A stretch of 12,692 nucleotides of DNA from Thermoplasmata archaeon (GTDB lineage: Archaea > Thermoplasmatota > Thermoplasmata > Lutacidiplasmatales > UBA184). Shown here piece after piece: positions 1 to 6,171 of this stretch (positions are counted from its first letter, which is position 1; the number at the start of each line of letters is the position of its first letter). The notes below the pieces were generated by a model that had not been told where the DNA came from, did no database searches, and saw only the letters and a program-made list of their open reading frames with translations. The translations under genes were made by a program, and so were the position numbers. The DNA lies in the NCBI GenBank assembly GCA_013044425.1, contig JABEUK010000186.1, forward strand, positions 1-12,692. The letters run 5' to 3'.

Positions 1-1
1 C

Positions 2-1132
2 GTAACGGTGGTCGCTCCGACGGCGGGCGGGATCATGGGTGGGACGATATCCTTCAGCGTGGGAGGTACCGGGACGAGCGCCACCGCGGTGTTTACGGGT
101 CTTGCGCTCGGCGTGCCGTACACCATCTCGTTGCCCGTGGGAAGTTACTCCGTTCGCGCCTACGCCGTGGGCACCCCGTACGGGGCCCCCGCGAACGCGA
201 CCGGATCCCAAACCATCGCGATCGTGCAAGGCAACCTCGCCTCGACCCTCACGCTCGCCTACGCCCTCGAGTACCGAGTCACGGGCACACTGGCCGGGCC
301 CACGTCCTCCACCATCCCCGGAGGAGCCAGCACGGACTTTTCCTTCCGGCTAACGAGCAACAGCACCGGCCCGGAGACCGTGCACTTCGTCGGAAGCCCG
401 TCCTACTGGAACTTCACCTTCTCTCCCTCCACGGTCACTCTTCCGGCCGGCACGGCCTCGGGCGCCGTGAACATCGGGGTCACCATCCGGGTGCCGGCGG
501 GCGAGCTCGTGGCGCACCCGCCGATCGTGCTCGAGATCGTCGCCTCGAACGGGACGATCCTTGCCCGGGTTGCCCCGAGTCCGATCGTTCATGTCGTGCC
601 GTACTACGGTCTCTCGCTCGGTTCGTCGCCGTCGACCTCCCCGCCCCAGGTCGCCCCCACGCGGATCCTGATACCGTTCTACATCCTCAACACGGGCAAC
701 ATCAACGAGACGGCCACGATGAACGTCGTGGACGGGACCCGGCTCGCGAATCTCGGCTGGTCGTACAGCATCATGGGCAACGCGGGGGTCATCACCGGGC
801 CCGTCCAGCTCGCCGCCGGTGTGAACACCACCTACATCCTCAACCTGACCGCTCGCAGCTCGATCTTCATCCTGCCGGGCTCGGTCACGATCAGTGCGGT
901 GACGTCCTCCGCGGACTCGAGCCTGGCGCGCACTTCCCAAGTGACGGTGCCGGTCGTCTCGATTTCGGTCGACCGGACGACCATCCAGCTCGTGGGAGCG
1001 GGAGTAGGTAGTCCCCCGACGACCTTACCGGGCTGGGTTGTCCCGGTCCTGGTGTTCGTCCCGGCGATCGCGCTCCTCGGCCTCGTGGTCGTCTGGCGCT
1101 GGAACCGCACGCGCCGGTGGGAGCGACGATGA
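2..1132 (+). CDS. Membrane-anchored surface protein, 5'-truncated by the window edge
   Basis: The reading frame is open from the first bases, so the true start lies to the left; a GTG at 8 is only an internal candidate. About 376 residues are visible. They are Thr/Ser/Gly/Val-rich with beta-sandwich-like segments and alternating hydrophobicity, followed by one C-terminal transmembrane helix (about residues 343-362 counted from the GTG at 8) and a short Arg-rich cytoplasmic tail ending WERR. At least seven extracellular Asn-X-Ser/Thr sequons are visible (NAT, NST, NFT, NGT, NET, NTT, NLT), which fits archaeal N-glycosylation. The layout implies a type I surface protein with the bulk outside the cell. 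I do not recognise a specific family or enzymatic motif. The stop overlaps the next start (ATGA at 1129-1132), so the two genes are very probably co-translated. Confidence 0.8.
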   Translation, partial: VTVVAPTAGGIMGGTISFSVGGTGTSATAVFTGLALGVPYTISLPVGSYSVRAYAVGTPYGAPANATGSQTIAIVQGNLASTLTLAYALEYRVTGTLAGPTSSTIPGGASTDFSFRLTSNSTGPETVHFVGSPSYWNFTFSPSTVTLPAGTASGAVNIGVTIRVPAGELVAHPPIVLEIVASNGTILARVAPSPIVHVVPYYGLSLGSSPSTSPPQVAPTRILIPFYILNTGNINETATMNVVDGTRLANLGWSYSIMGNAGVITGPVQLAAGVNTTYILNLTARSSIFILPGSVTISAVTSSADSSLARTSQVTVPVVSISVDRTTIQLVGAGVGSPPTTLPGWVVPVLVFVPAIALLGLVVVWRWNRTRRWERR

Positions 1133-2004
1133 GGGGAAACGCTCGCGACCGCAGGGCCGGCCCGGTCCTCGTCGCGCTCTTACTGACGACCCTCCTCGCC
1201 GCGGGCGCGATCGGTTTCGTCGGATGCGCGGCGGCCGGCTCGACCGCTCCACCCCGGGCTGGGAGCCCCATCGCCACGGCCGCGTCGGCGCCCCTGACCG
1301 GATCGGTCACGGGCCCGACCGTGCTCGGATACAACGCGACGCACTTCTACACGATCAATGCGACCGGGGGCCCGGCGTACAGCTCCTCGGGCGTGATGAT
1401 CGGGAACATCACCTACTACATCAGCCTCAGCGCGACCAACTTGACCAAGGTCTCCATGAGCCCCACGAAGGGCGCGCTGATCAACTCGACCGCTCAGTTC
1501 AGCAGCCTCACCGTAAGTAACGTCAGTGAAACGGTCACGATCCACGTGATGATCTCCTCCGTCTACCTCGACCAGAACCAATCGATCAACCTGACGTACG
1601 ACGTGCTCGTCGTGAAGCCCTACACGCTCACGGTGACGATCACCGCCGGGCCCAACTCGACGATCCTGAGCTTCATGATCGATATCTATCTCGACGGCTC
1701 CTACGCCGGCGACTACAAGGTGCCCACGCTGACGCCGAGCGAGGTCTACACCATCAACTGGCTCTATGCCTCGGCGCCCCTCTCCGCGGGTACGCACACC
1801 TTCACGCTCGAGATCCCAACCGCCGACAAAGGCCTCGTCACCTTTGCGAACGGGCAGGGTAGCTACTCCTACTCCTTCTACATCACCGGGCCCGCACCGG
1901 ACTACACGCTGTGGATCGTGCTCGGTGTGGTCGCCTTCGTAGCCGTGGCCTTTATATCTCTCATCCTGGTGGGCGGCCGCCGGCGGAACCGGGGCCGTTC
2001 GTAG
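1129..2004 (+). CDS. Secreted, sequon-rich membrane-anchored surface protein
   Basis: This 291-residue protein has a basic N-terminus, a hydrophobic signal segment (about residues 12-34, LVALLLTTLLAAGAIGFVGC) and then an extracellular region. Nine Asn-X-Ser/Thr sequons fall in about 200 residues (NAT twice, NIT, NLT twice, NST twice, NVS, NQS). A single transmembrane helix near residues 263-284 is followed by a basic tail (GGRRRNRGRS). The Cys at the end of the signal segment (FVGC) loosely resembles a lipobox, but a C-terminal anchor makes lipidation unnecessary. I chose the ATG at 1129 over an in-frame GTG at 1117 because it forms an ATGA overlap with the upstream stop and has GGTGGGAG just before it. 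Like its neighbour it has Ig-like beta character and no catalytic motif; a role as cell-envelope component or binding protein is inference. Confidence 0.8.
   Translation: MRGNARDRRAGPVLVALLLTTLLAAGAIGFVGCAAAGSTAPPRAGSPIATAASAPLTGSVTGPTVLGYNATHFYTINATGGPAYSSSGVMIGNITYYISLSATNLTKVSMSPTKGALINSTAQFSSLTVSNVSETVTIHVMISSVYLDQNQSINLTYDVLVVKPYTLTVTITAGPNSTILSFMIDIYLDGSYAGDYKVPTLTPSEVYTINWLYASAPLSAGTHTFTLEIPTADKGLVTFANGQGSYSYSFYITGPAPDYTLWIVLGVVAFVAVAFISLILVGGRRRNRGRS
1951..1958 (+). promoter_or_regulatory. Candidate TATA box inside the upstream coding region, for zinc-ribbon/aEF1B genes
   Basis: TTTATATC matches the archaeal TATA consensus and lies in the C-terminal membrane-helix codons of the surface protein. 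Those codons (TTT ATA TCT) are AT-ending choices in a gene that otherwise strongly prefers G/C in third position. A start point about 25 nt downstream (around 1980) would give a leader of about 55 nt before the ATG at 2034. Functional use is inferred. Confidence 0.45.
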
Positions 2005-2033
2005 GCGGGCCGCGGGCAGTTGGAAGATCCATC

Positions 2034-2207
2034 ATGGCAGAGGCGTCGACCCTCGAATGCACCAGCTGCGGCAACGCGTTGCCCGTGAAGGGCTCGACCC
2101 AGTTCGTGTGCCCGGGTTGCGGGGAGACCACGATCGGTCGGTGTCCGCGCTGCCGCGATCAGAGCGTGCTCTACACGTGCCCGAAATGCGGGTTCACGGG
2201 GCCTTGA
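2034..2207 (+). CDS. Small archaeal zinc-ribbon protein (HVO_2753/DUF1610-like)
   Basis: This 57-residue protein consists almost entirely of four zinc-binding knuckles: CTSCG (residues 9-13), CPGCG (26-30), CPRC (37-40) and CPKCG (49-53). That is enough for two structural zinc sites. Families of this shape are annotated as Zn-ribbon RNA-binding or DUF1610 proteins and are widespread in Archaea; the haloarchaeal member HVO_2753 is the characterised example I recall. It lies 20 nt upstream of aEF1B, a pairing that suggests a translation-related role. The ATG at 2034 follows a weak purine-rich stretch (GGAAG). Upstream in-frame codons would overlap the previous gene and add non-conserved residues, so they were not used. 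A nucleic-acid or ribosome-associated function is family knowledge plus inference, not shown by the sequence. Confidence 0.88.
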   Translation: MAEASTLECTSCGNALPVKGSTQFVCPGCGETTIGRCPRCRDQSVLYTCPKCGFTGP

Positions 2208-2227
2208 GCGGGCTGGGAGGTCGAGCG

Positions 2228-2494
2228 ATGGGTCAAGTGGCCGTGCTCTTCCGCCTGATGCCCACGGGCGTCGAGACGAACATGGAAGGGATCGCGCAGG
2301 CGGTGCGTACCGCGCTTCCCGAGAGCGTTCGGGTCCGCGGCATGCAGGTCAAGGACATCGCGTTCGGGCTCAAGGCCCTCCTCGTGAGCGTCATCATGAC
2401 GGACGAGGGCGGCGTTCTCGACTCGACGGAACAGGCGCTGGCGAAGATTCCCCATGTAGAGTCCGTCGAGGTGATGGAGGAAGGCCTGCTGTAA
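2228..2494 (+). CDS. ef1b: Translation elongation factor 1-beta (aEF1B)
   Basis: This 88-residue protein is the guanine nucleotide exchange factor for archaeal EF-1alpha: it binds the factor and promotes GDP release so that aminoacyl-tRNA delivery can restart. The length equals the normal archaeal form, which corresponds to the C-terminal exchange domain of eukaryotic eEF1B. Recognisable features are the N-terminal beta strand VAVLFRLMP, VKDIAFGLKAL in the middle (the conserved I-x-F/Y-G-L-K core), and the acidic C-terminus VESVEVMEEGLL. A strong GGGAGGT ribosome-binding site (2215-2221) sits six nt before the ATG. It is probably co-transcribed with the zinc-ribbon gene 20 nt upstream. I consider the identification secure. 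Confidence 0.93.
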   Translation: MGQVAVLFRLMPTGVETNMEGIAQAVRTALPESVRVRGMQVKDIAFGLKALLVSVIMTDEGGVLDSTEQALAKIPHVESVEVMEEGLL

Positions 2495-2516
2495 AGCGGC
2501 GCCTCCTCTCCCCTCC

Positions 2517-3506
2517 GTGGATCTCTTCACCCACGTCCTGGTCGCCTACCTCATCACCTTCGGGATCACGGGGCTCCAGCCCGGATACCTCGCGGCCGGC
2601 GCGCTGGCCGGTGGGCTCCCGGACGCGGACGCCCTCTTCTTTCCGTTGAGCAAGCGCTGGCCGCTGTTGCGCCATCACGGGATCACCCACTCGCTGCTCG
2701 GGGTGACGGTCATCGCGGTCGCGGGCGCCTTCGTCGCGCCTCTGATCCTCCCGGGGAGCCCCTGGATCTACTTCATCGTCATGGAGATCGGAGGCTGCGC
2801 CCACATCCTCCAGGATGGGTTCACGAACTTCTCCGTGCCCCCCCTCGCGCCGTTCTCCGAACGCAAGCTCGAGCTCGACGCCGACCGGGCGATCAACTTC
2901 CTCACCCTGATCGTGAGCGTGGTCGCCTTCTACCTCCTCCTCGGGGTCGAGCGCAACAGCGTAGCCTACTCGATCTACCTCGGCACCCTCTGGGCCCTCG
3001 CGGGGTTCTTCATCGCGTACTTCGCGCTGCGACTCTCGGCCCGACTCTACGTCGGTCGTCGCCTGCATCGTCTCGGCGACTACGATCACGTCGTCCCGAC
3101 GTCCAACCCGTTCGTGTGGATCGTGATCTCCGAGCGCAAGAGCGCCGAGCGGATGCGCACGAGTTTCGCCCGGTACGTCTTCGGACGAGGCATCACCCGG
3201 GGTCCCCTCACGGTGGACGTCCCGCTCGGGGCCCCCGGATCCCCCGATCGGCCCGTCACGAGCGCGGAGGACGCGCTCGAGCGCTCCTACCCGCTCGCGC
3301 GAAACTCGAGCCGCTTTCTCGCCGACAGCTACCACTTCGGCTACGTGCAGGACGACGACGCGACGGGGTATCTGGTCACCTGGTACTCCCTCGAGTTCGG
3401 CGCGTTCGGCCGATCCGCAGCGGTGGAGGTGCGCTTCCCACGGAGCGGCGGGACGCCCACCGTGAAGCACGCGTTCCGGCGGATCCCCGCGCTCTGGTCC
3501 GTCTGA
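2517..3506 (+). CDS. Membrane-bound metal-dependent hydrolase, YdjM/DUF457-like
   Basis: This 329-residue protein starts at GTG with MDLFTHVLVAYL, the typical opening of this family. Family hallmarks follow in order: His6, PDAD (residues 35-38), RHHGITHS (52-59, including the conserved HxxxTHS), and AHILQDGFTNFSVPPLAPFS (95-114, with His96 and Asp100). Hydrophobic helices lie around 10-32, 62-92, 127-143 and 151-171. The conserved His/Asp residues are thought to form a metal site at the membrane; the substrate is unknown for the family. Residues about 185-329 form a soluble C-terminal region with several aromatic and charged patches that I cannot assign. No Shine-Dalgarno precedes the GTG. 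A weak AT patch (GTAAAG at 2491-2496) 21-26 nt upstream could serve a leaderless transcript, otherwise the gene is read through from aEF1B, which ends 22 nt earlier. Confidence 0.83.
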   Translation: MDLFTHVLVAYLITFGITGLQPGYLAAGALAGGLPDADALFFPLSKRWPLLRHHGITHSLLGVTVIAVAGAFVAPLILPGSPWIYFIVMEIGGCAHILQDGFTNFSVPPLAPFSERKLELDADRAINFLTLIVSVVAFYLLLGVERNSVAYSIYLGTLWALAGFFIAYFALRLSARLYVGRRLHRLGDYDHVVPTSNPFVWIVISERKSAERMRTSFARYVFGRGITRGPLTVDVPLGAPGSPDRPVTSAEDALERSYPLARNSSRFLADSYHFGYVQDDDATGYLVTWYSLEFGAFGRSAAVEVRFPRSGGTPTVKHAFRRIPALWSV

Positions 3507-3545
3507 CCGTACGATCCTGGACGCGCCGCACGCCACCCCCCACGG

Positions 3546-3574
3546 GCCCGACCGGTGGATCCACCGAGTCGGGC
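3546..3574. repeat. Long palindrome upstream of the HAD gene
   Basis: A 14-bp perfect palindrome, CGGTGGATCCACCG (3553-3566), is extended on both sides by GCCCGAC (3546-3552) and GTCGGGC (3568-3574) with one bulged A at 3567. It ends 16 nt before the AT-rich promoter candidate at 3591. It could be a dimeric repressor operator, or a hairpin at the 3' end of the upstream transcript. Archaeal termination usually relies on U tracts, which are absent here, so I favour an operator. Confidence 0.5.
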
Positions 3575-3590
3575 ACCCGCCCGGCACGGT

Positions 3591-3598
3591 CATATTTT
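3591..3598 (+). promoter_or_regulatory. Candidate TATA element for the HAD hydrolase
   Basis: CATATTTT is the only AT-rich octamer in a very GC-rich 117-nt gap. It lies 26-33 nt before the ATG at 3624, the expected distance for a leaderless or short-leader archaeal transcript. Confidence 0.45.
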
Positions 3599-3623
3599 GC
3601 CCACGGCTCCGAGGAGGGCACGG

Positions 3624-4415
3624 ATGGCCGCCCTCACCTTCGATCTGTGGCACACGTTGATCCAGCTGGCCCCCGAGGCCGAGGACCGGTACATCGGGCT
3701 GCAGGAGGCCACCCTGGCCGAGATCCTCCGGACCTCCCCTCCCGCGCCCGGGCGCGGGGCGGAACGAACGATGGATCCGGCCGATGCCGCCCACCAAGCG
3801 TGGTCCTCGGCGCTCGCGCGCAAGGGCCAGGGTGCGCCGATCTCCGAACTCGCCCGCGTCGCGGCGAACCACGCGGGACGGCGACCGGAACCGGAGCGCT
3901 GGGTCGCGGCCATCGATACCTTGGTGGAGGCCCAGCCCTTCGAGGAGGTCCCGGGAGCCCGCGACCAGCTTCGACGGCTGGTCGACGAGGGTTACCGGAT
4001 CGCGGTCGTCTCGAACTTGGTCGGGGAGAGCGGCCGGAGCATGCGCAGGGTCTTGGAGCGCCTTGACATGGCCCCGTTCATCGAGTCCTGGGCGCTCAGC
4101 GAGGAGCTTCCGTGGGCGAAGCCCGCGCCGGAGATCTTCTGGAAGGCCCTCGAGCCGATCGGGACGTTGCCGTCCGACGCGGTACACTTCGGGGATCTCG
4201 GCAGTGACATCCACGGCGCACGGGCTGCGGGGTTCCGCTGCTCGGTCCTCTTCCAGGGAGCCCGCAACTACGGGGCCTTATACTCGGCGCTTTCCCACAC
4301 CGAGGACCGGATCGACCCGCCCCCCGAGCGGGTGCTCTCCTCGTGGAAGGAGCTGCCTCCGCTGCTCGAGGACCTCTTCTCCCACGATCGCCCGTCCGCG
4401 CGCGCGACGAAGTAG
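3624..4415 (+). CDS. HAD-superfamily hydrolase with FDLWHT motif I
   Basis: This 263-residue protein carries all four HAD motifs. Motif I is TFDLWHTL with nucleophile Asp7; the usual second Asp (DxD) is replaced by Trp9. Motif II is VVSN with Ser130, motif III is WAKPAPEIF with Lys166, and motif IV is GDLGSDIHGARAAG with Asp191 and Asp195. A cap region of mainly helical character fills residues about 15-110. DxD-type HADs are phosphatases, while members with an aromatic residue at the second position include dehalogenase-like and uncharacterised hydrolases, so the substrate is open. The ATG at 3624 is chosen because FDLWHT begins six residues later and GAGGAGGG (3611-3618) is a good ribosome-binding site. 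It is a monocistronic gene ending 34 nt before the convergent ferredoxin stop. Confidence 0.86.
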   Translation: MAALTFDLWHTLIQLAPEAEDRYIGLQEATLAEILRTSPPAPGRGAERTMDPADAAHQAWSSALARKGQGAPISELARVAANHAGRRPEPERWVAAIDTLVEAQPFEEVPGARDQLRRLVDEGYRIAVVSNLVGESGRSMRRVLERLDMAPFIESWALSEELPWAKPAPEIFWKALEPIGTLPSDAVHFGDLGSDIHGARAAGFRCSVLFQGARNYGALYSALSHTEDRIDPPPERVLSSWKELPPLLEDLFSHDRPSARATK

Positions 4416-4449
4416 GCCGGGGCTCGCGGGGGCCCCGCGTCGGTGGGGT

Positions 4450-4728
4450 CTACTTGTATGTGGATTGGTGGACCTTGCCCTCGTCGTCCACGATCGTGAT
4501 GCACTCGCCCTCGCACTCCGCGAGGCACGCTTCGCACATGATGCAGTCCGGTCCGGCGATGACGGCGGACTTCTCGACCCGGAACTGGAACTTCGCGGCC
4601 ACGGCCGGGTCGTCGACGGCGTCCGGGAACTTTTCGCGGGGTTGCATCTCGAACACGGTCACAGGGCAAACATCGCGGCAGTGCTGGCAACCCGTACACT
4701 TGTTGTGCTGGACTTCTACGGTAACCAT
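4450..4728 (-). CDS. 2[4Fe-4S] ferredoxin
   Basis: This 92-residue electron carrier has two cluster motifs: CTGCQHCRDVCP (Cys11, 14, 17, 21) and CIMCEACLAEC (Cys62, 65, 68, 72). Eight cysteines suffice for two [4Fe-4S] clusters. The 40 residues between Cys21 and Cys62 are longer than in clostridial-type ferredoxins. The second motif lacks the usual CP, having Glu after Cys72 and a ninth Cys at 76 (CEGEC). The protein is cytoplasmic and its redox partner is unknown; the adjacent divergent SDR is NAD(P)-dependent and need not be the partner. The start is ATG at 4728, with GAAGGGAC upstream as a weak ribosome-binding site. It stands alone on the minus strand, facing the HAD hydrolase gene. Confidence 0.92.
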   Translation of the reverse strand: MVTVEVQHNKCTGCQHCRDVCPVTVFEMQPREKFPDAVDDPAVAAKFQFRVEKSAVIAGPDCIMCEACLAECEGECITIVDDEGKVHQSTYK

Positions 4729-4782
4729 GGTCCCTTCGTCCGGGGGATTTCCCCGATATGTACACCTGCCAACTTCCGGGGC

Positions 4783-4788
4783 TTATAA
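4783..4788. promoter_or_regulatory. Candidate shared TATA element between ferredoxin and SDR genes
   Basis: TTATAA is self-complementary and is the main AT-rich hexamer in the 143-nt divergent gap. It lies about 55 nt before the ferredoxin ATG on the minus strand and about 84 nt before the preferred SDR GTG on the plus strand. It could direct transcription either way; the closer ferredoxin gene is the likelier target. Confidence 0.4.
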
Positions 4789-4871
4789 CGGTGAACGCTC
4801 GGGGCGGCGGGGCGGGTCCCTTCCGCAACCGCCAAGGGCGCCCGGGAACGTGGGCCCACGGTAGCTTTCTC

Positions 4872-5762
4872 GTGATCGACCGAGGATCCCCGAAGGACCC
4901 TTCCATTCCCACCGGACCCGTCTGCCTGCTCACGGGGGCGACCTCGGGTATCGGGGAGATCGTGGCCGCCCGTCTCGCCACCGGGGGCGCTCGGATCCTT
5001 CTCGTGGGCCGCTCCGCGGAGCGCGGAGCACGGACGATCGAGCGGATCCACAGCGCGGTCCCCGGCGCCGATCTCCGCTTCTACCTCTCGGATCTCTCCC
5101 GAATGGCGGAGGTCCGCCGGCTCGCGATCGAGGTTCGGGCTTCTTCGGACCATCTCGACGTGCTGATCAACAACGCCGGGGCGATCTTCTTCACCCGGAC
5201 CCTCACGGCCGAGGGCCACGAGGCCACCTTCGCCCTGAACGTTCTCGCACCGTTCCTTCTGACCGAGCTCCTGCTCGATCGGCTCGAGCCCCACCACGGA
5301 CGCGTGGTGAACGTCTCCTCGGCCGCCCACCGGACCGCCCGCCTCCGCCTCGAGGATCTCGACCGAGTCCAGGGGTATTCCGCGTGGGGGGCCTACGGCC
5401 AGTCCAAGCTCGCTCTATTGATGCTGACATTCGAGGCGGCCCGGCGCCACGCGGACCGCGGGGTCACCTTCAACGCCTGCCACCCGGGGTTCATTCAGAG
5501 CCGATTCGGCGACGCGGGAGAGACGTTCTCGGCCCGGGCCTTCCGCGTCGCGAAGGGAATGTTCGGGCGATCGCCCGAGCACGGGGCCGACACCCCGACG
5601 TACGTCGCAGCGTCTCCGGAGCTCGCCGGCATCACCGGCCGCTACTTCGTTCAGAGCCGACCCCACGGCTCCTCGCGCGTCTCCCGCGACCGCGCATCGG
5701 CCGATCGCCTATGGGAGACATGCCTCGAGCGGACCGCGGAGTACCGAGGGCCCCTTCCCTGA
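4872..5762 (+). CDS. Short-chain dehydrogenase/reductase, retinol-dehydrogenase-like
   Basis: This is a 296-residue classical SDR, an NAD(P)-dependent oxidoreductase acting on carbonyl or alcohol groups. Numbered from the GTG at 4872: cofactor motif TGATSGIG (21-28), NNAG (100-103), catalytic Ser in VNVSSA (149-150), and YGQSK giving Tyr175 and Lys179. GRS after the second strand (RILLVGRS) hints at NADP(H) preference. The sequence EGHEATFALNVLAPFLLTEL is typical of the retinol dehydrogenase/WWOX-like branch, so a lipophilic aldehyde or alcohol substrate is plausible but unproven. The start is uncertain: the frame is open further up to an ATG at 4758, but that would add 38 Gly/Arg-rich residues, and GTG 4872 lies 20 codons before the Rossmann motif. 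Convergent with the next gene, 10 nt between stops. Confidence 0.85.
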   Translation: MIDRGSPKDPSIPTGPVCLLTGATSGIGEIVAARLATGGARILLVGRSAERGARTIERIHSAVPGADLRFYLSDLSRMAEVRRLAIEVRASSDHLDVLINNAGAIFFTRTLTAEGHEATFALNVLAPFLLTELLLDRLEPHHGRVVNVSSAAHRTARLRLEDLDRVQGYSAWGAYGQSKLALLMLTFEAARRHADRGVTFNACHPGFIQSRFGDAGETFSARAFRVAKGMFGRSPEHGADTPTYVAASPELAGITGRYFVQSRPHGSSRVSRDRASADRLWETCLERTAEYRGPLP

Positions 5763-5772
5763 CCGATCTGGC

Positions 5773-6051
5773 CTAGGCCGGTGTCGTGGGGAACCGGCTT
5801 CGGCGGCCCATCGCCTGGATCCGGTCGTCGTAGCCCCGCAGCTGCGCGGCGTGCTCGGAACACAGGGAAAAGCGCTGCCGATCGGCGCTGGGAGAGGCCG
5901 GATCCGCGAGCGCGCCGTACAGCTCCACGCGCGTCGGTCGATCGTCGCAGGGTCCACCCGTGGTCGGTTCGGTCTCACCCGTCAGCGGCCGAAAGGCGAA
6001 ATCGTACGCCCGACCCATGTCGCACAGCGGCCGCTGGAAGATATGGCTCAT
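5773..6051 (-). CDS. Small hypothetical protein with possible Cys3-His zinc site
   Basis: This 92-residue protein is not recognised. It has Cys10, Cys35, Cys64 and His67 (LCSEHA), a pattern compatible with one zinc ion, and a compact, mixed-charge composition without signal or membrane segments. Codon use on this strand follows the GC-rich third-position bias of neighbouring genes, which supports it as real; the opposite-strand frames are shadows. The ATG at 6051 (MSHIFQRPLC) is preferred to codons further upstream that would add 20 Arg/Ala-rich residues. A weak TATA-like CTTTACG lies about 28 nt upstream, compatible with a leaderless transcript. It is divergent from the methyltransferase (120-nt gap) and convergent with the SDR. 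Function is unknown; a DNA- or protein-binding zinc protein is one possibility. Confidence 0.68.
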   Translation of the reverse strand: MSHIFQRPLCDMGRAYDFAFRPLTGETEPTTGGPCDDRPTRVELYGALADPASPSADRQRFSLCSEHAAQLRGYDDRIQAMGRRSRFPTTPA

Positions 6052-6142
6052 CCGGAGCGCGCAACCGGCCGCCGAACGTAAAGCCGGCGGTCGGGATCGC
6101 CCCCGGGCCATCGCGGCGCCCTCCGGGTGGCCCTGCGGGCAG

Positions 6143-6150
6143 CGATATAG
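6143..6150 (+). promoter_or_regulatory. Candidate TATA element for the methyltransferase operon
   Basis: CGATATAG lies 22-29 nt before the GTG at 6172, the spacing expected when the transcript begins at or next to the start codon. GGTGGGG (6155-6161) between them could act as a ribosome-binding site if transcription starts earlier. Confidence 0.5.
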
Positions 6151-6171
6151 GCTCGGTGGGGTCGGCTGAAC

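Noticed and set aside
2394..4214. A 606-residue open frame on the minus strand.
   Set aside because: It is antisense to aEF1B, the YdjM-like hydrolase and the HAD gene, all with recognisable motifs. Its translation is Arg/Gly/Asp-rich low complexity, typical of shadows in GC-rich DNA.
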